64,000 bases of DNA from Gordonia sp. SL306 (GTDB taxonomy: Bacteria > Actinomycetota > Actinomycetes > Mycobacteriales > Mycobacteriaceae): assembly GCF_026625785.1 (NCBI RefSeq), contig NZ_CP113063.1, positions 744,001-808,000 on the forward strand, in the 5' to 3' direction. The notes beneath the pieces were generated by a model, which did no database searches, was not told the origin of the DNA, and worked only from the letters and a program-made list of their open reading frames with translations. Position numbers and translations under genes: made by a program. Below, one piece after another: positions 56,462-64,000 of this stretch; position 1 is the stretch's first letter, and each line of letters starts with the position of its first letter.

Positions 56462-57127
56462 GTGACCGTCGCCGAGATCGTCAGGTCCGGCTCCGATCTC
56501 GTCGTCCCCGTGGAATGCGGAGGCTGCTCGGCTCCCGGTGTCCGATGGTGTTCCGACTGTGCCACCGCACTCACCGACGACCCGATCGCGCTGAGCCCGC
56601 GCGTGGACGTTGGCGTGGACACGTGGGCGCTGGGTCGCTACCGCGGCCCCTATCGTGCGGCGCTGATCGCGATGAAGGAACAGGGCAGGCGTGATCTCAC
56701 GGTGCCGGTGGGCACCGCGTTGGCACGCGGTATCGCGACTCTCGCGCGCTGGGGCGAGTTCCCGGATGCCCGCGACCTCACCCTGGTCCCGGCGCCCACA
56801 CGGCGTTCCTCGGCACGACGTCGCGGTGGCGACCCGGTCACGGCGTTGGCACGTGTGGCGGCGACACGGCTCGGCGCCCGTGTACGCGTCTCGGAGCTTC
56901 TCGTCACCACGGCGCGGGCACGCGATTCGGCCGGGCTCGACGCCCGCCGCCGAGTCCGCAACCTGTCCGGTTCGATCACGCTGCGGAGGACGCGGACCGC
57001 ACCGCGCGGCACGATCCTGCTCGTCGACGATGTTCTCACCACGGGTGCGACGGCATCGGAATCGGTACGCGTCCTGGCACGCCACGGTTGGGCATTGCAC
57101 GCGGTGATCGTCGTGGCAGGCGCCTGA
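56462..57127 (+). CDS. ComF-family phosphoribosyltransferase
   Basis: 221 residues from GTG 56462. N-terminal zinc-ribbon-like CGGCSAPGVRWCSDC, then the PRTase domain with the PRPP motif ILLVDDVLTTGATASESVRVL near the C-terminus. In competent bacteria ComF aids DNA uptake; in mycobacteria the role is unknown. Matches Rv3242c, but here it runs opposite to hpf and lpqB. Confidence 0.85.
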   Translation: MTVAEIVRSGSDLVVPVECGGCSAPGVRWCSDCATALTDDPIALSPRVDVGVDTWALGRYRGPYRAALIAMKEQGRRDLTVPVGTALARGIATLARWGEFPDARDLTLVPAPTRRSSARRRGGDPVTALARVAATRLGARVRVSELLVTTARARDSAGLDARRRVRNLSGSITLRRTRTAPRGTILLVDDVLTTGATASESVRVLARHGWALHAVIVVAGA

Positions 57128-57179
57128 CGCACTCGGCGGCCACGCCACACCACCACGCCCGGCCCGATCGGCGCCGCGA

Positions 57180-58955
57180 TCAGGGCAGGACCGGGATGAC
57201 GTCGCGCGCCATGGCCGGCTCGACCTCCGTCCAGTACTGGTCGGGCTGACCGTTCGCGCTGCCGAACCGCAGCACCCCGCGGGTGTCGCCGGCGTAGACC
57301 GTCGATTGATCGGCAACGACCGCTCGCACCGGAGGCGAGAGATTGCCGCTGAGCAGGCCGACCGCGGGCGTGCCGTTGATCGAGAGCTGCACGACCGGCG
57401 ACTCCACCGCATCGCGGGCGACCATCAGTGTCGTCGGCGACGCCCAGTCCAGCGAGACCGCGCGATTTCCGACGTTGTAGGCCGCGATCCGCGGACTGGT
57501 CAGTGAGACCGCCCCCTCGGCGTTTGTCGAGACCACCGCGAACACGACCTGCCCGCCGACGAGCAGCGCCGCACGAACACCGTCGGGCGACACCTGCAGT
57601 TCGGTGATCGGCCCGCGCGCGACCGTGGCGATCGATGTCGCGTCCACGGTGGTCAGCCGGTCGCTGTCGCCGGACTCCTCACGCACCCACTGGACCGGAC
57701 GACCGTCGATCACCGCCCAGATCGTGTTCTCGTCTGGTCCGAAGGACGGACGGGTGATCGAGTTCCCGGACACCACCGTGCCCATCGCCCCGCCGTACGG
57801 ACCGATGGCCAAGTCGAGCTGTGGACCTGCGCCGCTGTGGGCCAGCGCGGCGGCGACCCGCTGCCCGTCCGCCGAGATGGTCGCCGATCGGACCGCCTGC
57901 CCGGTCCCCAACGGACCTCCCACCGGAACGGTGCCGGTGTCGGTGACCTTGAGCAGGGCGCCGGAGCGGATGATGTTGAGTCCGACGTCGGTGGACGGCA
58001 CCGCGGTCGGATCAAAGGCCTGCACGTCGGCGGTCTGCCATCCCGAGGCACGCTCCGGGATCAGCGGGCCGCCGTCGGCGTTGATCACGTACGGGCCACC
58101 GATGTCGGCGCCGTCGAGCGTCCAGATGATCTGGGCGGCAAGGACTGTCCGATCGCGAACGGATGCCGAACCGATGCCGGTGAGCTCGACGCGAACCCCG
58201 CCACCGGACAACGGTGAGACCGGCCCGCGCAACGCGGAACCGTTCGGGAACCCGCTGTCGACGGAGCCGTCGAGGTCGGCGGCCTGCCCCGCGATGAGGT
58301 GATTGATCAGTTCGGTCGGCTCCGACGCCTTGCCGCCGTAGAGCCAGCGCGGGTCCGCCACCAGCCTCCCGAGGCTCCGATCGGTGAAGTAGAGGCTCAC
58401 CGAGCGGTAGGTGGCATCGAACTGACTGCGATCGATCATCGTGCCGTTCGGCAGCGGGCCGTCGATCCGCCACTGATCGCCGGATCGTACGAGCGTCAGT
58501 GCGGTCTCCACCCGGCCGGTCGCGGGCAGCAGCTGGCCGTTGGACTTGAGCGTCCCGACGTTGTCGCCGATCAGACGAAGTCGTACCGCGTCCTCGTTGC
58601 GCTGGTCGACGAAGACGTTGACCTCGTCGACGACCAGCATGTCGCCCCGGTCGTCCCACTGCTCGGAGGCGGCCGGGGTCAAGAACTTCCGGGCAGCGCG
58701 ATGACCTTCTTCGGGATCGGCGGTCGCCTTGAGGTACGCGCGTACCAGTGATTCCGGATCCATGTCCGCCTGCGGGACCGGGACCGCATTGGTCGGCCCC
58801 TCGCGCTGGAACGCGGTGATCGGTTGCGGCGACGAACTGTTCGGGATCGAGCCGCAGGCGCTCAGGATGCACGTCGTCAGCAGTGCGACCACCAGCGGCC
58901 ACCGTCGACAACGCCGCGACCTTCGTAAGACGGAGTTCAGATCAGGACGTGGCAC
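57180..58955 (-). CDS. lpqB: lipoprotein LpqB
   Basis: 591 residues from GTG 58955, overlapping mtrB by 14 bases; GGGGGAG precedes it. Signal and lipobox ILSAC (Cys34), a GerMN-like domain (about 50-300: [20 protein letters not shown]) and a beta-propeller C-terminal half. In M. tuberculosis LpqB binds the extracellular part of MtrB and modulates it. Translation coupled to mtrB as in other actinobacteria. Confidence 0.93.
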   Translation of the reverse strand: MPRPDLNSVLRRSRRCRRWPLVVALLTTCILSACGSIPNSSSPQPITAFQREGPTNAVPVPQADMDPESLVRAYLKATADPEEGHRAARKFLTPAASEQWDDRGDMLVVDEVNVFVDQRNEDAVRLRLIGDNVGTLKSNGQLLPATGRVETALTLVRSGDQWRIDGPLPNGTMIDRSQFDATYRSVSLYFTDRSLGRLVADPRWLYGGKASEPTELINHLIAGQAADLDGSVDSGFPNGSALRGPVSPLSGGGVRVELTGIGSASVRDRTVLAAQIIWTLDGADIGGPYVINADGGPLIPERASGWQTADVQAFDPTAVPSTDVGLNIIRSGALLKVTDTGTVPVGGPLGTGQAVRSATISADGQRVAAALAHSGAGPQLDLAIGPYGGAMGTVVSGNSITRPSFGPDENTIWAVIDGRPVQWVREESGDSDRLTTVDATSIATVARGPITELQVSPDGVRAALLVGGQVVFAVVSTNAEGAVSLTSPRIAAYNVGNRAVSLDWASPTTLMVARDAVESPVVQLSINGTPAVGLLSGNLSPPVRAVVADQSTVYAGDTRGVLRFGSANGQPDQYWTEVEPAMARDVIPVLP

Positions 58956-60687
58956 CGCCACCTCCCCCGGAATCGTGCTCGGCGGGCGGCGACGACGGGT
59001 TGTCGTACTCCACTTCGGCTTCGTTGCGGACCGCAGTGCTCTTCGGTGCGCTTCGGGTGAGCGCCGCCGACCTGCCCGCGCCTCCGACCGGTTTGAGCGG
59101 CAACGGACTGCCGAGCAGCTTGTGCCCACGCACCAGCGGAAGGGTCAGGCGGAAGCTGGCGCCGTTGCCGGGCTCACCCCAGGCCTCGAGGCGTCCCTGG
59201 TGCAACCGGGCGTCCTCGATGCTGATCGCCAGTCCCAGACCGGTGCCGCCCGAGCGTCGGAAGCGCGACGGATCGGATCGCCAGAATCGGTTGAACACGA
59301 GCTTCTCTTCACCCGGGCGGAGGCCGATCCCGTGATCGCGCACGGTGACCGCGACCGCGTCGCCGTCCGACCGCATGGTCAGCGTGACCGGGTTGCGCTC
59401 GCCGTGGTCGATCGCGTTCGCCAGCAGGTTGCGCAAGATCCTCTCCACGCGCCGCGGGTCGATCTCGGCGATCACCGGCTCGGCAGGCAGATCGAGGACG
59501 AGCTCGGTGCCGGTCTCCTCGGCGAGATGGCTGACGGTGGCGAGGGCACCGTCGATCGGAATCGCCATGTCCATCCGTTCGGCAGCCAGCTCGGCCATGC
59601 CTGCATCGTGTCGGGAGATCTCCAGGAGCTCGTTCAGCAACGTCTCGAAGCGATCGAGCTCTTTGTCGAGCAGTTCGACCGAGCGTTTGCGCACCGGGTC
59701 CAGTTCGTCGCGACCCTCGTACAGCACGTCCGAGGCCATCCGGACCGTCGTGAGCGGCGTCCGCAGCTCGTGACTCACGTCGGAGGTGAACTGCCGCTGC
59801 AGTCCGCCGAACTCCTCGAGATGCGTGATCTGTTTGGACAGACTCTCGGCCATGTCGTTGAACGACATGGCGAGTCGTGCCATGTCGTCCTCACCCCGCA
59901 CCGGCATTCGTTCCTTGAGCCGGCCGTCGGCGAAGCGCACCGCGATCCGCGACGCGGACCGCACGGGCTGCACCACCTGCCGCGAGACCAGCCAGGCGAT
60001 GGCGGCCAGCAGCCCGAGCAGGACCACGCCGCCGGTCAGCAGCGTGCCGCGGACGAGGTCCACCGTGTTCTGCTCGCTGGTGAGCGGGAACACGAGGTAC
60101 AGCTCCAGGCCGGGTACGGACGCATTGGTCGGCGTGCCCACGACGAGGGCGGGCTCGGTGCCGCCCGACGACGTCGGGATCGAGGTGTACTGATAGGCGA
60201 CCTGGCCGCCCTGGACCATGTCACGCAGGTTGTCCGGGATCTCCGTGGCCGGTCCGACCCCGCTGTCGCCGCCGTCGTCGTCGGTGCCGGGCACCAGCAG
60301 CACGGTGTCGAAAGTACCGACGCTGCCGGAGCTGTCGGTGGCGTCCACATCGCGGTCGGTGAGCAGGGACCTGGTCTGCCGGAGCCGGTTCTGGACCGAG
60401 GTGTTGCCGTTGCTGCCGCCGAGGTCCCGTTCGACCGAGACGCGCGCCCGTTCCACCTCCTCGGTGGCCGCGGTCAGCTTGACGTCCAGCAGGCGATCGG
60501 TGATCTGGCTGATCAACACGAAGACGAGGATCAGGATCACGACAAAAGACAGCACCAACGTCGACACCACCACGCGGAGCTGCAGTGATCGTCGCCAGAT
60601 TCTGCCGAAGGCTCGACCGGCACTGCTCGCGATGCGGGTGATGCGCCCGAAGGTGCTGTTGACGCGGCGGCGGGGCCTCCCGATCAC
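58942..60687 (-). CDS. mtrB: sensor histidine kinase MtrB
   Basis: 581 residues, start overlapping the mtrA stop (ATGA). Two membrane helices (about 37-60 and 208-230) enclose an extracytoplasmic sensor domain; then HAMP, HisKA with [18 protein letters not shown] (phospho-acceptor His306) and HATPase with [16 protein letters not shown] and GGTGLGLAI. Partner of MtrA in cell-wall and division control. Its short C-terminal Gly/Ser tail ends GGGGATS. Confidence 0.95.
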   Translation of the reverse strand: MIGRPRRRVNSTFGRITRIASSAGRAFGRIWRRSLQLRVVVSTLVLSFVVILILVFVLISQITDRLLDVKLTAATEEVERARVSVERDLGGSNGNTSVQNRLRQTRSLLTDRDVDATDSSGSVGTFDTVLLVPGTDDDGGDSGVGPATEIPDNLRDMVQGGQVAYQYTSIPTSSGGTEPALVVGTPTNASVPGLELYLVFPLTSEQNTVDLVRGTLLTGGVVLLGLLAAIAWLVSRQVVQPVRSASRIAVRFADGRLKERMPVRGEDDMARLAMSFNDMAESLSKQITHLEEFGGLQRQFTSDVSHELRTPLTTVRMASDVLYEGRDELDPVRKRSVELLDKELDRFETLLNELLEISRHDAGMAELAAERMDMAIPIDGALATVSHLAEETGTELVLDLPAEPVIAEIDPRRVERILRNLLANAIDHGERNPVTLTMRSDGDAVAVTVRDHGIGLRPGEEKLVFNRFWRSDPSRFRRSGGTGLGLAISIEDARLHQGRLEAWGEPGNGASFRLTLPLVRGHKLLGSPLPLKPVGGAGRSAALTRSAPKSTAVRNEAEVEYDNPSSPPAEHDSGGGGGATS

Positions 60688-61361
60688 GGCGGGCCGGCCT
60701 TGTAGCCGACCCCCCTCACCGTCAGGACCACTTCGGGATTCTCCGGGTCGGTCTCGACCTTCGCTCGCAGACGCTGGACATGCACGTTGACGAGTCTAGT
60801 GTCCGCCGGGTGGCGATAACCCCACACCTGTTCCAGCAGCACGTCACGGGTGAAGACCTGCCGTGGCTTGCGGGCCAGGGCGACCAGCAGATCGAACTCC
60901 AGCGGGGTCAACGAGATGGGCACCCCGTCGCGGGTGACCTTGTGCGCGGGCACGTCGATCTCCACCGGACCGATCGACAGCAGCTCGGCGGGCTCCTCGT
61001 CGGTGCGACGCAGGCGTGCCCGGACCCGGGCGACGAGCTCCTTCGGCTTGAACGGCTTGACCATGTAGTCGTCGGCGCCCGACTCCAGGCCGAGGACCAC
61101 ATCGACGGTGTCGGATTTCGCCGTGAGCATCACGATGGGCACCCCGGAATCGGCGCGCAGCACGCGGCACACGTCGATGCCGTTCATGCCAGGGAGCATG
61201 AGGTCGAGGAGGACGAGGTCCGGCCGGATCTCACGCACCGCGGTCAGCGCCTGCGTCCCGTCGCCGACCACGAACGGTTCGAAACCTTCACCCCGAAGCA
61301 CGATGGTCAGCATCTCGGCGAGAGCGGCGTCGTCGTCGACGACGAGGATGCGAGGCTTCAT
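60684..61361 (-). CDS. mtrA: response regulator MtrA
   Basis: 225 residues from ATG 61361. Receiver domain with DDD at 9-11, phospho-acceptor Asp53 in [13 protein letters not shown], and VKPFKPKEL; OmpR/PhoB winged helix with [20 protein letters not shown] and [13 protein letters not shown]. Essential actinobacterial regulator of wall metabolism, replication and division. An open frame continues upstream to 61604 but overlaps tmk and has no family similarity. Confidence 0.97.
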   Translation of the reverse strand: MKPRILVVDDDAALAEMLTIVLRGEGFEPFVVGDGTQALTAVREIRPDLVLLDLMLPGMNGIDVCRVLRADSGVPIVMLTAKSDTVDVVLGLESGADDYMVKPFKPKELVARVRARLRRTDEEPAELLSIGPVEIDVPAHKVTRDGVPISLTPLEFDLLVALARKPRQVFTRDVLLEQVWGYRHPADTRLVNVHVQRLRAKVETDPENPEVVLTVRGVGYKAGPP

Positions 61362-61467
61362 GTTCACAATGGTGACACTTTCGTGACCCAACCGCGGAGA
61401 TGACGCGCCGAACCCGCCGCGACGTCCTGGCGGGAGACCGCGGCGCCCGGTCGATACCATCGCCATC

Positions 61468-62103
61468 GTGGGCCAACTGATTGCGGTCGAGGGACTCGAC
61501 GGCGCGGGCAAGAACACACTGGTGACCGCGCTGGTCGACCGGTGGCGCGACAACGGATTGCGCGTCGCGACGTTGACGTTTCCCCGATACGGTGCGTCCG
61601 TCACCGCCGATCTGGCCGCCGAGGCCTTGCACGGACGCCACGGTGATCTACGCGACAGCGTCTATGCCATGGCCCTGATGTTCGCGCTCGACCGCGCGGG
61701 CGCCGCCGACGAGATCCGGAGGGCCGTCGGCGAGCACGACATCGTGGTGCTCGACCGGTACGTGGCATCGAACGCCGCCTACAACGCGGCTCGACTCGAT
61801 CAGGACGCCGACGGGGAGATGGTCGGCTGGGTGACCGATCTCGAGTTCGGTCGTTTCGGGCTCCCGGTACCCGATCGCCATGTACTGCTCGGGGTGCCGC
61901 CCGAGGTCGCGATGGATCGCGCGGCCCATCGGGCGGCCACCGATTCCACTCGGCCGCAAGATCTCTACGAACGCGACCGCGACCTGCAGGTCCGCGTCGA
62001 TTCGGTGTACCGGCAACTGGCGCATGCGCAATGGATGTCACCCTGGGTGGCGACGACCGACGGTGACGTCGAGGAGCTCGCCCGCCGTCTGTCGGCCGAA
62101 TGA
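61468..62103 (+). CDS. tmk: thymidylate kinase
   Basis: 211 residues from GTG 61468. P-loop EGLDGAGKNT (8-17), TFPRYGASV, LDRYVASNAAYNAARL (DRY/R motif) and the LID region resemble M. tuberculosis Tmk strongly, including Asn in place of the usual Arg/Ser at the P-loop end. It phosphorylates dTMP to dTDP. Divergent from mtrA here, while Rv3247c lies on the same strand as mtrA in M. tuberculosis. Confidence 0.94.
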   Translation: MGQLIAVEGLDGAGKNTLVTALVDRWRDNGLRVATLTFPRYGASVTADLAAEALHGRHGDLRDSVYAMALMFALDRAGAADEIRRAVGEHDIVVLDRYVASNAAYNAARLDQDADGEMVGWVTDLEFGRFGLPVPDRHVLLGVPPEVAMDRAAHRAATDSTRPQDLYERDRDLQVRVDSVYRQLAHAQWMSPWVATTDGDVEELARRLSAE

Positions 62104-62183
62104 GGATCCGTGCCGATCACCGGGGTTTTCGCTAGCCTGAAATGACCCCGCCCGTATGGAGGACGCCGTATTAAGGACGCCGC

Positions 62184-63089
62184 ATGACCCACCAGCCAGC
62201 GCAAGGCGGAGGGGCTCACCAAGGTCCCGACCCGGGGGCGAACCGTCCACCGTGGCCCGAGGTCGGCGCGGCTGAGCAGAACGGTTCGGCCACCGGCGAT
62301 CCCCATGCACCCAGGCACGGACAGCCTCCGCCCGGTACGTTGCAACCGGGCCCGTACATGCCACCCCCGCAGCCGCCGTCAGGGATGCCCACCGGCGGCC
62401 ACCCGATGCACGCGGCCGTTCCCGGTCCCCCGGCGGGAGTGCCCCTTCCACCGCCATCCGGCCCGTCCGGATATCCACAGTTCACCCCTGGCGGCTTTCC
62501 GCTCGGCGGATATCCACCGGGCCCTTATGCACCCGGACCGATGCCGGGGATGCCGCTCCCACCACGACGTCGACAGCACACCGGCGCGATCATCGCGACG
62601 GCCGTCGTGGGCATGCTCGTGGTGGTCGCCGCGGCCGCGTTGTTCGTCACCGCCGCAGTCCGTTCCGTCGACTCGAACGACAGCGACGTCGCCGTCAACA
62701 CACCACCGACAGCGACCGACGGCCAGCCGAGAACGGGCTCGCCGGGCTCCGGCGGGACCGCCGCGAACCAGGCCGAGATCACCGCCATCCGGTCGGCGAT
62801 GCAGAACTTTGTCGACGCGGTCAACTCACGCGACGTCGGACGGATTCAGGCGTCGGTGTGCAGCGTGGTCCGCCCGCAGGTCACGCGCCCCCTCGACCTC
62901 ACCGGCAACGTCGTCCTCGACGAGTTGTCCGCAGTCACCGTGACCGGCGACTCCGCCGAGTCGACGGTGAGCACCCATCTCGAACTCGGTAACCAGCGGT
63001 CGACACCCAAGCAGAATGCCGAGAGCTTCACCCGCGAGAACGGCACCTGGTTCGTGTGCCCGGGCGCCGAACCCGACATCGGGACGTAG
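62184..63089 (+). CDS. proline-rich single-span membrane protein
   Basis: 301 residues. A Pro/Gly-rich cytoplasmic N-terminal ~130 residues precede one membrane helix (134-158), then a short disordered linker and an extracytoplasmic domain (~200-301) of NTF2/DUF4878 character: EITAIRSAMQNFVDAVNSRDVGRI, VTVTGDSAESTV, ENGTWFVC. Such proteins are frequent in mycobacteria and are thought to have scaffold or envelope roles; function unknown. Convergent with sahH. Confidence 0.75.
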   Translation: MTHQPAQGGGAHQGPDPGANRPPWPEVGAAEQNGSATGDPHAPRHGQPPPGTLQPGPYMPPPQPPSGMPTGGHPMHAAVPGPPAGVPLPPPSGPSGYPQFTPGGFPLGGYPPGPYAPGPMPGMPLPPRRRQHTGAIIATAVVGMLVVVAAAALFVTAAVRSVDSNDSDVAVNTPPTATDGQPRTGSPGSGGTAANQAEITAIRSAMQNFVDAVNSRDVGRIQASVCSVVRPQVTRPLDLTGNVVLDELSAVTVTGDSAESTVSTHLELGNQRSTPKQNAESFTRENGTWFVCPGAEPDIGT

Positions 63090-63103
63090 CCTCCTCCGCC
63101 GAG

Positions 63104-63174
63104 AGCAACCGATTTCGCGCCGACGGCAACATGTTTCGCGCCGAGGGCAACGCGTTTCGCGCCGAGGGCAACCG
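63104..63174. repeat. 21-bp tandem array
   Basis: Three complete 21-base units (63104, 63125, 63146) and a partial fourth: GGCAACATGTTTCGCGCCGA type, variable at 3 positions. Lies between the convergent proline-rich protein and sahH, just before a terminator. Confidence 0.72.
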
Positions 63175-63184
63175 CAGATACGCC

Positions 63185-63222
63185 GACAGCACCCGGGTTC
63201 CGAAGGGAACCTGGGTGCTGTC
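63185..63222. terminator. bidirectional terminator
   Basis: 17-bp stem GACAGCACCCGGGTTCC / GGAACCTGGGTGCTGTC with one G-T pair and loop GAAG. Between two convergent genes; GTGTGTGTG follows on the + strand. Confidence 0.8.
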
Positions 63223-63236
63223 GGGTGTGTGTGCTG

Positions 63237-64000
<764 letters not shown>

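Overview
The window is high-GC DNA from a mycolic-acid-type actinomycete of the order Mycobacteriales. Gordonia is the best guess, made from gene content and from Gordonia-like small repeats rather than from a database match. Evidence for the order: mtrA-mtrB-lpqB, secA, long hpf, tmk and sahH lie in the order seen at the Mycobacterium tuberculosis Rv3240c-Rv3248c region, and aroA-rsgA and desaturase / ferredoxin reductase / Rv3231c-like / WS-DGAT-like / Rv3235-like genes match Rv3227-Rv3235. GTG starts, 1-4 base stop/start overlaps and long antisense open frames are all typical of such genomes.

Layout. 1-16.4 kb: end of a LuxR-type regulator; a TetR regulator divergent from an acyl-CoA dehydrogenase and an SDR; an intact and a broken SGNH hydrolase; a DUF222-HNH nuclease gene under an apparent SOS box; two bacterial PH-domain membrane proteins; a Tat-exported FAD oxidoreductase with a TetR regulator; Nudix, cupin, SARP regulator, VOC protein; then aroA and rsgA.

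16.4-44 kb: a roughly 27 kb myo-inositol island sitting between rsgA and the desaturases, neighbours in M. tuberculosis. It holds a GntR and two LacI regulators; a LacI-like effector domain without DNA-binding domain fused to a decayed Gfo/Idh/MocA-like domain; an ABC sugar importer; an iolC - Cgl0159-type aldolase - iolB - iolD - iolG - iolA operon; a five-gene operon with a phytanoyl-CoA-dioxygenase-family protein and IolG- and IolE-like enzymes; a third IolG-like plus hydroxypyruvate-isomerase-like pair; two MFS transporters; and the 54-codon remnant of a third, sugar-porter-type one. Together these would import inositol or relatives, oxidise and dehydrate the ring, open it (IolD), isomerise (IolB), phosphorylate (IolC), cleave (aldolase) and finish through methylmalonate-semialdehyde dehydrogenase (IolA). 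A nearly identical 24-bp site stands before the ABC operon and before iolC, and a 13-bp part of it before the transporter remnant, pointing to one regulon.

44-64 kb: two paralogous membrane desaturases and their probable electron-transfer partner, which share a 20-bp inverted-repeat operator; tandem GNAT protein; an Rv3231c-like protein; a WS/DGAT-family protein whose catalytic His is replaced; Rv3235-like protein; secA; hpf; a ComF-type phosphoribosyltransferase; lpqB-mtrB-mtrA; tmk; a proline-rich membrane protein; and the 3' part of sahH. Two unrelated 21-bp tandem arrays lie at convergent gene ends (16.4 kb and 63.1 kb). No tRNA, rRNA, CRISPR array or insertion-sequence transposase was recognised.
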